From an uncultured Lachnospiraceae bacterium (lineage in GTDB: Bacteria; Bacillota; Clostridia; Lachnospirales; Lachnospiraceae): a stretch of DNA of 64,000 bases. The translations under genes and the position numbers were made by a program. Positions 51,026-60,122 of the stretch are shown in pieces (position 1 is the first letter of the stretch; each line of letters starts with the position of its first letter). The stretch covers positions 1 to 64,000 of the forward strand of contig CAJUPT010000003.1 in NCBI GenBank assembly GCA_910588405.1, given 5' to 3'. The notes under the pieces were generated by a model, which saw only the letters and a program-made list of their open reading frames with translations, had not been told where the DNA came from and ran no database searches.

Positions 51026-51443
51026 AGTATAATGCCATGCTTTCCTTTGTAATCACATGATTGCAACCTGCACCGGACGGAACTCCCTCTCTTGCCTTCA
51101 GCCAGGGGTCCTCCATATGTGTCAGTTGGCTGAGCCACTGGGCGTTGTGGCTGCCATAATGCTCTAATACCTTATCAATGGTATCTTTCTGATTATCAGA
51201 CAAATCTCCTGCACCACCAGTTTCATCACTGGCGTTTACCGAATATTTACCCTGTGTTTTGAAGAAAAGTTCAGGACATACCGGACCATTCGCCCATGCC
51301 TGAAAGTCCTCCTCAAATAAAGGAGAATCGTCCCAAACAAGAGACCATGCCTGAGAATAATAGCACAACTTCTGGAGTTTCATGGTTGACATAGAACCGG
51401 ACTGTTCCAGAATATATTTTGCCGTATCCAAAACATTCGCCAT
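51012..51443 (-). CDS. Panacea (SocA/DUF4065)-domain antitoxin
   Basis: The 143-residue protein has the Panacea signature: AKYILEQSGSMSTMKLQKLC, YYSQAWSLVWDDSPLFEEDF, then QAWANGPVCPELF. The C-terminal ITKESMALYYGG is also typical. Panacea proteins are known as antitoxins that neutralise many unrelated toxins, and SocA is an adaptor for a toxin. A TATAAT-like box lies just upstream (minus strand, near 51468). Confidence 0.85.
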   Translation of the reverse strand: MANVLDTAKYILEQSGSMSTMKLQKLCYYSQAWSLVWDDSPLFEEDFQAWANGPVCPELFFKTQGKYSVNASDETGGAGDLSDNQKDTIDKVLEHYGSHNAQWLSQLTHMEDPWLKAREGVPSGAGCNHVITKESMALYYGGL

Positions 51444-51481
51444 TTTTCATCCCCCTTTCACTTATATAATATAACACGAAT

Positions 51482-51703
51482 TCAGTATCCTGAATAGTAG
51501 GAAAACCGCAAAATTTTCCAACCCGAAACGTTTTGAATGCTATCCTCCATATTCGAAGTTCTCAAGAAATGTGAAAAAGAGAACAACTGCATGTATCCAC
51601 TCTTGACGTACCCTTTTTTCATCGCAATATCCGTACCCATATATTTTTTTATCCACACATACTTCCATCCATTTACACTACTATGCCTGTAATACTCAGG
51701 CAT
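51482..51703 (-). CDS. Small hypothetical protein, doubtful
   Basis: A frame of 73 residues starts MPEYYRHSSVNGWKYVW after a possible GGGAG ribosome site. It is rich in Tyr, Ser and Lys, and I do not recognise it. It lies between the toxin-antitoxin pair and a broken MMPL gene, so it may be debris from the same rearrangement. Confidence 0.22.
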   Translation of the reverse strand: MPEYYRHSSVNGWKYVWIKKYMGTDIAMKKGYVKSGYMQLFSFSHFLRTSNMEDSIQNVSGWKILRFSYYSGY

Positions 51704-51755
51704 GAACCGCGCTCCCTTTCGAGCACTTTGCTTTTCCCACGCACGCCTCTTGCCA

Positions 51756-51995
51756 TCAAAAGGCAGAGAGCACCACGGCAATCGCTACATAAACCGTCAC
51801 CTCCGATTCTGCCAGGTCTTTCGTATCCGTCACGATGGCGGACATCCTGCTAACAAAACATTGCTTCCCAGCGATTTGCCTGATCTCATGAATTGCATCC
51901 ATAGTCTTGTCCGCTGATGTGGTTGTGCCAAAAATAATAAACATCATGGTGGAATCTTCCGCGTTGAACACACTCCTGATCTCCTCCGGGAAGCA
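51756..51995 (-). pseudogene. Fragment of an MMPL/RND-type transporter gene
   Basis: About 78 codons read CFPEEIRSVFNAEDSTMMFI ... AIHEIRQIAGKQCFVS ... DTKDLAESEVTVYVAIAVVL and then stop. I recognise this as an internal piece, up to the first long membrane helix, of the large MMPL-type exporters common in Lachnospiraceae. It has a stop just upstream and lacks both ends. Such exporters are often paired with a TetR regulator like the one at 52332, so the pump may have been lost and its regulator kept. Confidence 0.6.
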
Positions 51996-52141
51996 TTTCC
52001 ATCAAAATGCTTAGGCAAAACTGACTAACAGTCAATATATAAATTATTAAGTTTACATAAACTCATCTTGACGAACAATTTTTTCGGGGGTAGTATAGAA
52101 ATGGAAATTTTAAATCCACCGGAAACAGCAACGCTCCGGAC

Positions 52142-52227
52142 TACGGAATAGTAAGCGACTAAAGAACACCCGCTAACTATTCCGTATGCATCGCACGTAA
52201 GGGTCTAAAGACCAGACCCTTACGTGC
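52142..52227. repeat. Pair of strong hairpins upstream of the TetR gene
   Basis: The first hairpin pairs TACGGAATAGTAAGCG (52142-52157) with CGCTAACTATTCCGTA (52171-52186), with one mismatch. The second pairs GCACGTAAGGGTCT (52193-52206) perfectly with AGACCCTTACGTGC (52214-52227). Six bases separate them. The spacing and twin form resemble REP-type elements. The rest of 51996-52331 shows no gene. Confidence 0.7.
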
Positions 52228-52331
52228 TCATAGCAAAGCCCCGGGAGGACTTACTGACACTTCAGCGGCAGGAAATTCTCCCATACAAAGGGGCTTGGAA
52301 GGGGAGCTGCGGAACAGTAAATAAGGAAAAA

Positions 52332-52934
52332 ATGATGAAAAAAGTAGACATGAACAAAAAACAAAAGCGAGAATCCTTGCTTGATTCTGCCTTTTCCCTT
52401 TTTATGAACAATGGTTTCCATAAAACCTCCATCTCGAATATCGTGGAGGCCGCTGGTGTGGCAAAAGGCACCTTCTATCTTTATTTCAAGGACAAATACG
52501 ATATCCGAAACCATCTGATCTCCCACAAGGCCAGCCTGGTGTTCCAGAACGCCTACCGCAGCCTCCTTGACAGCGGCGTGAAGGAATTTGAGGATCAGGT
52601 CATCTTTTTTATTGACCATATCCTGAACCAGTTTTCCGACGACCACCAGCTGGTCAGGCTTTTGTCAAAGCATTTAAGCTGGGGCATGTTTAAAAATTTT
52701 CTTACCGAGGCGGAGATTGCGGATTCGGAAAATATTCTGAATATCTTTCGGGGGCTTCTGTCCAATGCGCCTTATTCCTACCGTAATCCGGAGGTGATGA
52801 TCTATATGATCGTGGAGCTTGTAAGCGGCACCAGCTACAATTCCATCCTGTACGGGCAGCCTTTGCCTTTGGAACAGCTCAAGCCTTATATTTACGACTC
52901 CGTGCGAAGCATCATGAAAAATGAGCGGGTTTAA
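52332..52934 (+). CDS. TetR/AcrR-family transcriptional regulator
   Basis: This is a DNA-binding repressor of about 200 residues. The helix-turn-helix is at residues 15-60: LLDSAFSLFMNNGFHKTSIS, NIVEAAGVAKGTFYLYF, then KDKYDIRNHLI. The rest is a helical ligand-binding domain. I chose the ATG at 52332, just after AAGGAAAAA; earlier in-frame codons run through the hairpin element. It stands alone on the plus strand between minus-strand genes, 340 bp from the MMPL relic. Its inducer and targets are unknown. Confidence 0.88.
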   Translation: MMKKVDMNKKQKRESLLDSAFSLFMNNGFHKTSISNIVEAAGVAKGTFYLYFKDKYDIRNHLISHKASLVFQNAYRSLLDSGVKEFEDQVIFFIDHILNQFSDDHQLVRLLSKHLSWGMFKNFLTEAEIADSENILNIFRGLLSNAPYSYRNPEVMIYMIVELVSGTSYNSILYGQPLPLEQLKPYIYDSVRSIMKNERV

Positions 52935-52957
52935 CCCGCCCATTTTTTCTATCACCG

Positions 52958-55306
52958 CTACCAAAACACTTTCACATATCTAAAATACCATCTCTGCGCC
53001 GGATTCAGCCTGCCCTCCGTATACCGGCAGGCCGCCTCGTAAACCTTCCACACCTGCAAACGCTCTTCCGGACTGGGCGCTCCGATTCCGAAGGCAGCGC
53101 GATCCACTGCCGCCATAGCTTGTCTGGCCATCTCCAAATCGATTTCAGAAACGGTCTGTTCCAGTCTGGCCGCACAGACCGAAGCCCCCTCCTGAAAGCT
53201 TACCGGACAGCCCCCCAGCCGCATCACCTGCTCCAATCGGGCATACAGCTCCAAAGGACCATATCGTTTTTGCCGAATCAGAATTCTGTTTCTTCGTTTC
53301 TCCATCAGTCTCATTCCGCCATATAAGGCCCCGCTTACCAGAACCAATCCAAATAACAGCGGTAAAAGCCAGGCTTTAAGAGTTTGAAGCAATGAATCTG
53401 CATTTTCACCATTCTTCTGATTTTCCGTCCCGTTTCCCCCAGAACCATCCTGTCCGTCATCAGAAGCGGAGGCATCCGTTTCTGTTTCCGTCTCTGCTGC
53501 CGCATCACTTTCCTCCGCCCCCGAGCCATTGTCCTCTTCGTGCTGTTCCGTGTTTTCTTCCATCTCCATGCCCTCCGTCTCCTGGTCTTCTTCCAAAGGC
53601 ATCTCCGGCATATCATCCAGTTCAGGAAAACCATCCGTATTCTGACCCAAAAATGCGCCTTCTGACAATACGCCCGCTTCATAGGCTGAGGGCGGCGTCG
53701 CCTCCACCGGAATCCACCCCAGGCCAGCCACATAGATCTCCGGCCAGGCATGAGCCAGGCTGTCCTGCACCACACTATTCCAATTCCCGTCCTCACCTGG
53801 GGAAAATTCTGCCACAGGGGCAATATATCCCGCCACATAACGGGCCGGAATTCCATACATCCGGTACATCAGCACCGCTGTCGTAGCATAGTGGACACAG
53901 TACCCCTGCTTTCTCTCAAACAAAAAATATTCCGGAATTTCCTCACCGGCAGGAATAACCCCCGGTGTCATCGAATAGGAGGTCTGACTGCGAAGCGTTC
54001 TCAGAATAAAATCCGTGGCTTCCTCCCAGCCGGACACAGGATTCTCCCTGCAAAGCGCAGCCAGCCTGGGAAACCGTTCCTCCTCCACCTGGGTATACTG
54101 CTCATATACATAATACGTGTATACCTCTTCCGTCAAATCCATGTCCGAATAGGGGGCCTCCCTCATCAGATCATAATAGTCCGCCAGCGAATACCAAGAA
54201 AACTGTCTGACATCCTCCTCCTCTCCCCGGAAAGCAGAAATATAAGGAGACATGCCATACCGGTTCCCATCCTGATATCCTGGCAGCATCTTTACCGCCA
54301 TCCACCTACTCCGATTCCCCCCCTGATCCACCTCATAAGCTTTCTGGTAAGTCAATTCTGCCAAATATTGTTCCAACTCCCTCTGTTTTTGAGGATTCCA
54401 GGAAGCCCTTTCCTCCAGAAACGTCGTCTCGTCCGCCGGCTGCCATGCATCCCCTCCATAAGCTCCGCCTGTAAACTGTCGCAGATAAATGGTTTGTTTC
54501 GGCTGTTCCGATACCTTCACAGCCGCCACATCCTGCCCGGTCACGTGGCGGTTCCCCCTGCTGACATGCCCATCCTCCCGAAGAGAAACAGACACCGGCA
54601 GCTGCTGCTGAATCTGAAGGGACTGACGAATCCCCTGCTCCACTGCCAAAGGAGCCTGAAACAGCATCTCCCTTTTATACCAGGTCAGGCCGGAGGCAAA
54701 CGGTAAAATACAGGCTAACAGACAGGTCAGCGCTAAAATCCCCCATCCCTGGCTGCGGCGCAGTGTCTCTCTGCCAACACACAGCATTCCGTCCCGTTTT
54801 CTATAAGCGCTTGCCGCCATCGCCCTGTCACCCAGATGAAAAAAAGCAAGCAGGCAGATGGCCGTCAGATCCGGTACACCGGTCAACAGTGGTTTTATCG
54901 CCACCAAAAGCCCTGTTACCGGGTAAAGTAGACTCCCCTTGCAGAAAATTACGGAAAGCCAATACAGAGCTACCGACGACAGCAATATCCATGCAACCAG
55001 CAAAAAGGTCAGATCCATCCCCTGAAATCCATTGGGCATCCAACCGAACAAAAGCAGATTAACCGCCGCCGACAGCTGTACGCCAAGCCATCTTCCGCCG
55101 ATCGCAAAAACTGCGCCGCAAAGAGCCATCCCGGCGATCCCGGAATACACACGCCGATTCCCGATCATCCCGAACAGACACATTCCGCCGCAGCAAAGAA
55201 AGGCTACCAAATAGACAACCGGAGGATTCCAGCCAAAATCCGCCAGTGATGTAACGGCACGCAACATTCCAAGCACGCCGCAAAAATAATATATAAACTC
55301 TCCCAT
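52958..55306 (-). CDS. Transglutaminase-like membrane protein (TgpA-type)
   Basis: The 782-residue protein has an N-terminal set of about eight membrane helices (residues 1-215). An extracellular domain with a transglutaminase core follows: the Cys in KQGYCVHYATTAVLMYRMYG, the His in LAHAWPEIYVAGLGWIPVEA. An acidic Glu/Asp/Gly linker, one more helix (LLPLLFGLVLVSGALYGGM) and a cytoplasmic DUF4129-like tail end the protein. The ATG at 55306 follows the DUF58 stop by one base. With MoxR and DUF58 it forms a widespread three-gene operon whose function is not settled. Confidence 0.9.
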   Translation of the reverse strand: MGEFIYYFCGVLGMLRAVTSLADFGWNPPVVYLVAFLCCGGMCLFGMIGNRRVYSGIAGMALCGAVFAIGGRWLGVQLSAAVNLLLFGWMPNGFQGMDLTFLLVAWILLSSVALYWLSVIFCKGSLLYPVTGLLVAIKPLLTGVPDLTAICLLAFFHLGDRAMAASAYRKRDGMLCVGRETLRRSQGWGILALTCLLACILPFASGLTWYKREMLFQAPLAVEQGIRQSLQIQQQLPVSVSLREDGHVSRGNRHVTGQDVAAVKVSEQPKQTIYLRQFTGGAYGGDAWQPADETTFLEERASWNPQKQRELEQYLAELTYQKAYEVDQGGNRSRWMAVKMLPGYQDGNRYGMSPYISAFRGEEEDVRQFSWYSLADYYDLMREAPYSDMDLTEEVYTYYVYEQYTQVEEERFPRLAALCRENPVSGWEEATDFILRTLRSQTSYSMTPGVIPAGEEIPEYFLFERKQGYCVHYATTAVLMYRMYGIPARYVAGYIAPVAEFSPGEDGNWNSVVQDSLAHAWPEIYVAGLGWIPVEATPPSAYEAGVLSEGAFLGQNTDGFPELDDMPEMPLEEDQETEGMEMEENTEQHEEDNGSGAEESDAAAETETETDASASDDGQDGSGGNGTENQKNGENADSLLQTLKAWLLPLLFGLVLVSGALYGGMRLMEKRRNRILIRQKRYGPLELYARLEQVMRLGGCPVSFQEGASVCAARLEQTVSEIDLEMARQAMAAVDRAAFGIGAPSPEERLQVWKVYEAACRYTEGRLNPAQRWYFRYVKVFW

Positions 55307-55307
55307 A

Positions 55308-56549
55308 TTATATATAAATCCACCTTTGTTCCAGCTCCCGGACATAGGTATCCGGCGAAAACTGCGTCAGCAAACCGTCTCTCCCATACAGCTGAAGCTC
55401 CGTGTCAAAATACAGCGCATTTCGCTCACCTGCCTGCCCAAATGCTGCGGGCTCAGTCTGAAACAAGCCGCCATCCGGCAGCGACTTTACCCAGACAGGG
55501 CGCATATGAACCAGCACAGCGCTCATCGCCAGATGCCCTTCCTCATCAGACACTGGCATCTCAGTCCAGCCATTCCTGCCATCATCATACCAGCAGACCA
55601 GATGAGAGATGCCAGCAGCCAGAAGCCCTGCTGACAATGCCGCGGACAGCTCACGAAACGCATCCGGCCTCCATGGCTCCATCTGCCTCCTCGCCGTGCG
55701 CAAATCCAGCAGCAATCGGGCACAGTACGCCTCCTGCCCTCCATACTGCTTGCTTAACAGCTCCTCCGTCCTGGCGCTCAGCTTCCAGTGCACATCCCGC
55801 AGCGAATCTCCGGGCTGATAGGAACGAAGCTGTCTGATCTCATAAGGGTCTGTGCCCGCAGTCGTTCCATGATCCCAGTCAGCCAACTCTAACCCTGTTA
55901 TATTTTGGCGAAAAATTTCCAGGCTTTCCGGCTGAAACCGGGCCAAGAGTCTGGAGGGCAACACTGTCAGCGTCGTCTCGGTACATTGTTCGTTAAAGGT
56001 TTTTCCGTTTAAGGTACTTTCATTTAAACTTCTTCGCTTTAGATTTCTTCTCTTTAAAATACTTCTGCCCTTCGGTGGTTTTCTCCAGCTGTCGAATCTC
56101 TTTTTACGCAAAAAGAAATTCAGGTAGTCTGATACCCACATCTGACGCAGTCTGACCGACACGCCACCACAGTAATCCACTGGCAGAGGAACAGAAAGAA
56201 CCGCCTTCCCTCTGCCGGCCACAGCGCCCCGAAGCAGGATTTTCCCTAGAGCAGAGCAGTCCACAACAGCCTGCAGCTTAGGAATCGGCAAAAAACCCCG
56301 GTTTATCACCGTCACATGAGCCTCTGCATACTCCCCCTTCCGCACCATTTCATTGGAAAGCCCCACCGAAATCTGAAGACCGGCAATAAAATACCAGGTC
56401 AGCACATACATAAGTACCAAAATCAACAGCATAGCGGCGGACAACAGCAGCAAACCATACATATGATACCATCCCGCCATATAATAGGCCGTAAGCATCA
56501 GCGATAAATATCCGCCCAGACTCAAAAGCCTGGAAATCCAGGCGATCAT
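55308..56549 (-). CDS. DUF58-domain membrane protein
   Basis: The 413-residue protein has two N-terminal membrane helices (residues 8-55), a beta-rich middle and a DUF58 core: LADWDHGTTAGTDPYEIRQL, then RSYQPGDSLRDVHWKLSAR, followed by a von Willebrand-like domain. The middle (residues 160-195) has a Lys/Arg/Asn-rich stretch with repeats of (R)xLNE/NGKTFNE type that looks recently expanded. DUF58 proteins are usually paired with MoxR ATPases, as here, where start and stop overlap (ATGA). Confidence 0.9.
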   Translation of the reverse strand: MIAWISRLLSLGGYLSLMLTAYYMAGWYHMYGLLLLSAAMLLILVLMYVLTWYFIAGLQISVGLSNEMVRKGEYAEAHVTVINRGFLPIPKLQAVVDCSALGKILLRGAVAGRGKAVLSVPLPVDYCGGVSVRLRQMWVSDYLNFFLRKKRFDSWRKPPKGRSILKRRNLKRRSLNESTLNGKTFNEQCTETTLTVLPSRLLARFQPESLEIFRQNITGLELADWDHGTTAGTDPYEIRQLRSYQPGDSLRDVHWKLSARTEELLSKQYGGQEAYCARLLLDLRTARRQMEPWRPDAFRELSAALSAGLLAAGISHLVCWYDDGRNGWTEMPVSDEEGHLAMSAVLVHMRPVWVKSLPDGGLFQTEPAAFGQAGERNALYFDTELQLYGRDGLLTQFSPDTYVRELEQRWIYI

Positions 56550-57499
56550 TCCTTCACTCCCTTAGGCGTCGGTTTTTTGACACTTTGCAGCAATTGAGCG
56601 ATCACCTGCTCCTTTTTTACCTGCTCCATCCTGGCTTTTGCATTTAACTGAAGTCTGTGGATGACCACATAGGCATATTGGCAGCTTACATCCTCCGGCG
56701 ATACATAATCCCTGCCCCGCAGCCAGGCAAACGCCCTGGACATTTTCACCAATGCCATCGTGGCTCTGGGGCTTGCGCCCATTTCCAAATATGGGTGCTC
56801 TCTGGTGACACGCACCAGCTGTAAAATATAGTGATAGACCGCATCATGGATGTAGATACGCTCCGCCTCCGCCTGCATCCCGGCAAGCTCAGCCTCCGTC
56901 ACCATGGCCGACAGCCTGTCCGTCCGTTTTCCGCTGTCCATTCCCTTCGCCATCAAAAGCTCACTCTCCATATCCGGGTATCCCATGGTCATACAGATCA
57001 TAAAACGGTCGATCTGGGCCGGCGGAAGCATCTGGGTCCCCGCCGCTCCATAAGGATTTTGGGTGGCAATCACAAAAAAGGGGCAGGGAACCTGTCTGGT
57101 AACGCCGTCTACAGTCACCTGTCCCTCCTCCATAACCTCCAAAAGCGCCGATTGAGTCTTCGGGGAAGTCCGGTTAATCTCGTCCGCCAGAAACAAATTA
57201 GTAAACACCGTTCCCGGCTGATAGACGAACTGCTGCAAATCTTTTCTGTATATGGAAAAGCCCACGATATCCGAGGGCAGCACATCGGGCGTAAACTGCA
57301 CCCTGCGCCACGCTAAGCCAAACACCTTTGAAAGTCCCAGCGCCAGCGTGGTCTTCCCCACTCCCGGAATATCCTCTAAAAGAACATGCCCTCCTGCCAG
57401 CATCGCGGCCACAATCTCCGCGGTCACTTCCTCCTTGCCCAGGATCACTTTATTCAGTTCATTCAGCACTTCCCATGCTTTTTCACGCAATCCGCTCAC
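56546..57499 (-). CDS. MoxR-family AAA+ ATPase
   Basis: This 317-residue cytoplasmic AAA+ ATPase has Walker A EDIPGVGKTTLALGLSK, Walker B NLFLADEINRTSPKTQSALL, sensor region ATQNPYGAAGTQMLPPAQID and arginine-finger region MGASPRATMALVK. MoxR proteins are thought to act as chaperones that mature partner proteins, here probably the DUF58 and transglutaminase-like membrane proteins coded behind it. Confidence 0.93.
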   Translation of the reverse strand: MSGLREKAWEVLNELNKVILGKEEVTAEIVAAMLAGGHVLLEDIPGVGKTTLALGLSKVFGLAWRRVQFTPDVLPSDIVGFSIYRKDLQQFVYQPGTVFTNLFLADEINRTSPKTQSALLEVMEEGQVTVDGVTRQVPCPFFVIATQNPYGAAGTQMLPPAQIDRFMICMTMGYPDMESELLMAKGMDSGKRTDRLSAMVTEAELAGMQAEAERIYIHDAVYHYILQLVRVTREHPYLEMGASPRATMALVKMSRAFAWLRGRDYVSPEDVSCQYAYVVIHRLQLNAKARMEQVKKEQVIAQLLQSVKKPTPKGVKE

Positions 57500-57540
57500 G
57501 AAAGCCTTCCTCCATACGACTTTTTGATTCTCATATCATA

Positions 57541-57568
57541 TTAATACTTATAGTTAACTCAAAGTCAA
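57541..57568 (-). promoter_or_regulatory. Probable promoter of the MoxR operon
   Basis: On the minus strand TTGACT (57568-57563) and TATTAA (57546-57541) are 16 bases apart, about 40 bp before the MoxR start codon. Confidence 0.5.
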
Positions 57569-57626
57569 TCGGATAAATCTTACAGTTCTATTAAAATTAA
57601 GAGTGTCCCCTGTTACGCTCTCTTCT

Positions 57627-59042
57627 CTATTGCTTTTCTTCCTTTGTCTTACCCCCTTCAAAAGCCTTCAGCGCTTCCAGCGCCTCCTTTGACATAGGAA
57701 GTATCACAATAATATTGAATACCGTCATCAGGCCGACGCCCACATCCCCCAGATCCCACACAAAGGTATAAGCGGCCAATCCTCCGACAAACAGCATCAC
57801 CAAAGCCAACAGCTTGTAGGCCGTCTGAGAAAACCAGTTGTCCCCAAACAGATAGGCCACATTGGGCCGGGCATAAAACAGAATGCCGATAAAGGTGGAA
57901 AAGCAAAACAGCCACAGCGTCAGAGCGATAAACACCACGCCGAACTGCCCCATATGATATTCCATCGAGACCTGCAATAAATCCATACCGCCCAGCCCTG
58001 CCGTCATGGCCTCCGGAGTAATCAGCATAATCAATGCCGTACAGCTGCAGATCACAATGGTATCGATAAACACGCCCAGGGCCTGCAAAAGTCCGGTTTT
58101 CACCGGATGGGAGGTATCCCCCGCCGCCGCGGCACAGGGCGCGGAGCCAGAGCCGGCCTCATTGGAAAACAGCCCACGTTTCACCCCGTTCATCACCACA
58201 GCCCCAAAGCCTCCTGCCACAGCCTGGCGAAGCCCAAAAGCCTCCTGGAAAATGCGCTGAAACACGGACGGTAAAACCGTGATATTTTTGAAAATCAAAA
58301 ACACAGTCATCAGAAAATAGCAGACCGCCATCACTGGCACCAGAATGTCCAGAACCTTAACCGTAGCATTTTTGCGAAGCACAATCACTGCCGCCAGGAG
58401 AACCAAAATGATCGTAGTGTACAGAGGCGGAATATGAAAGGCATTTTGAAATGCCGAAGCCACCGAATTGCTGATGACCTGGCTGATTCCACACCAGCAG
58501 ATCAATCCGGAAACTGCAAATAAAACGGCAAGCACCGAATAACGTTGTCTCTTACCGCCCCGCTTCTGCTCCGCAAAATGGTGAATATAGTATGCCGGAC
58601 CACCCCGGTAGCCGCCGTACAGTGGATCTTTTTCCTTATGCAGCTGGGCCAGCGTAGCCTCGATAAAAGCGGTGGATGAACCAATCAGCGCAGAGAGCCA
58701 CATCCAGAACACCGCCCCCGCACCGCCTGCAGAGATGGCGGCCACAACCCCGATCATATTTCCCATACCCACCCGGGTAGCCGTAGACACCACCAGCGCC
58801 TGCAGGCCGGAAATCGCATTGCCAGCCGATCCACTGCGCTTTTCCGTCATCGCCCGGACCATTTCCGGAAACATGCGGATGGGAAGAAACCGGGTCCGTA
58901 CTGTAAAATAAATTCCTGTGGGAATCAGCATCAGCACCAAAAGAGAAATGCCAACAGAACCGCCGCCCGGAAGTGGCAGCGTGATCAGATCGCCCCACAG
59001 AAACTGATATACACTTGAAATTATTTTTACAATCATATCCAT
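57627..59042 (-). CDS. AGCS-family sodium:alanine/glycine symporter
   Basis: This inner-membrane amino-acid transporter has 471 residues and about ten helices. The family is evident from TATRVGMGNMIGVVAAISAG, then GGAGAVFWMWLSALIGSST, and GVKRGLFSNEAGSGSAPCAA. It carries alanine or glycine with Na+. I placed the start at the ATG at 59042; upstream codons to 59084 lack a ribosome site. An AT-rich leader with TATAAT-like boxes lies at 59085-59150. Confidence 0.92.
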   Translation of the reverse strand: MDMIVKIISSVYQFLWGDLITLPLPGGGSVGISLLVLMLIPTGIYFTVRTRFLPIRMFPEMVRAMTEKRSGSAGNAISGLQALVVSTATRVGMGNMIGVVAAISAGGAGAVFWMWLSALIGSSTAFIEATLAQLHKEKDPLYGGYRGGPAYYIHHFAEQKRGGKRQRYSVLAVLFAVSGLICWCGISQVISNSVASAFQNAFHIPPLYTTIILVLLAAVIVLRKNATVKVLDILVPVMAVCYFLMTVFLIFKNITVLPSVFQRIFQEAFGLRQAVAGGFGAVVMNGVKRGLFSNEAGSGSAPCAAAAGDTSHPVKTGLLQALGVFIDTIVICSCTALIMLITPEAMTAGLGGMDLLQVSMEYHMGQFGVVFIALTLWLFCFSTFIGILFYARPNVAYLFGDNWFSQTAYKLLALVMLFVGGLAAYTFVWDLGDVGVGLMTVFNIIVILPMSKEALEALKAFEGGKTKEEKQ

Positions 59043-59402
59043 CTTTTTTATCCGTCCCCTCAGGAAATAACTGTTATTTTGCATTACAAAATAACCATAT
59101 TTATAATATCAGTATATAATACGGAGTAATATTTGTAAATTGATAAAAGAGATTCCAACAGACAATCACAAAAAATAATCAATTTAATAGAAAAGATGTC
59201 AAATTCCTTTTAGAAATGAAACACACTGTACTATTCTGAAAGTCGATAACACTGGCAGGGCAGGCCATCCTTTCCTGCCCTTCGGTTTCCTGCTGCCTTT
59301 TTGTTTTTTTCCGGTTTTTTCTGCTTTTCAATTTTCTCTGCCAGTTTTCCTACTTTTCTGCCTCTTCCTGCTTTTCAGCAGCCTTCGTCCTCTTCCTGTT
59401 TT
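59043..59402. other. Non-coding gap with one hairpin
   Basis: The AT-rich half (59085-59215) probably holds the symporter promoter. GGGCAGG (59258-59264) and CCTGCCC (59274-59280) form a hairpin that may end the XRE-gene transcript. No gene is supported. Confidence 0.4.
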
Positions 59403-59812
59403 TCAAGAGTTTTCATCCTTTTCGTCCGTCTGCGCCTGCTCCTCTGTCTTATAATCTCTGATATTACGGATCACCGGCTTAACTATCTCATACAGAACGT
59501 CACATTCCTCCTCGGTGCAGCTTTCCAAAATATCATAGATCGGATGTCTTGCATACTCCGTATCCTCCGAAACACGATCATTACGAACTCCAAAATAGAG
59601 ATACTCAAAAGTCGTACGATAAAACACCCGCAACTTTTCAGCCAACTTTCTCGAAAGAGGTATTGCGCCGCGCTCGGCCTGACCATAATAATTGGACGTA
59701 TACCCAATCCGCTCACAGAGTTCTTCCTGCGTCAGCCCTTCTCTCATACGCAGCTTCAACAGCCTGTCCGCAATTGTTTTTCCGGCAGCTCAATATCTGG
59801 TTTTTTACGCAT
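59403..59812 (-). pseudogene. XRE-family regulator interrupted by a 1-base frameshift
   Basis: The good start is the ATG at 59812, after AAGGAGTGCTGAGTA. It codes MRKKPDIELPEK and then runs out of frame at a run of five A (minus strand; 59777-59781). With one extra A the frame continues TIADRLLKLRMREGLTQEEL into an XRE helix-turn-helix (ERIGYTSNYYGQAERGAIPL) and an acidic tail. The intact protein would be 136 residues. It is either a true mutation, a phase-variable A-tract or a sequencing error. An internal ATG could still make a protein lacking the first helix of the HTH. Confidence 0.75.
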
Positions 59813-59952
59813 TACTCAGCACTCCTTTTTTATAATGGTACTGAATTTCCGCGCGTTTTAACAGTTATATAAACAGATGAGTTAACCATCATAAAACAAC
59901 ATGTAAGCAGATAAAATATAACTAAATGTGTCACTGAGAAGCATACCCTCAC

Positions 59953-60122
59953 ACTAGTGTACTGTCTGGCTTATATTCAGGCAAACCTCCTTGTCTATTT
60001 TCCTGATAGCACTGCTCCACAAGCCTCAGCGTAGCCACCGCTACGCCTACGTTTGTGAAACAGCACTCTCAGAAAAATATTCTGCGGAGTTTTACCAGAT
60101 ATGAACCAGACAGTACACTAGT
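59953..60122. mobile_element. 170-bp MITE-like palindromic element
   Basis: The 17-bp ends are a perfect inverted repeat: ACTAGTGTACTGTCTGG at 59953 and its complement ending at 60122. The whole 170 bp folds on one axis: 59 of 85 positions pair and many of the rest are G-U. The tip is GCGTAG/CTACGC (60029-60046). There is no open frame. Each end begins with CTAG, which could be a 4-bp target duplication. It lies between the XRE gene and ssrA. Confidence 0.7.

Noticed and set aside
51482..51781. 99-codon minus-strand frame starting MPWCSLPFDGK
   Set aside because: Its first part overlaps the MMPL relic out of frame. Only the shorter frame from 51703 has a possible ribosome site, and it is listed with low confidence.
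52142..52227. Riboswitch or T-box before the TetR gene
   Set aside because: The twin stems lack any recognisable aptamer core, and no terminator/antiterminator pair is visible.
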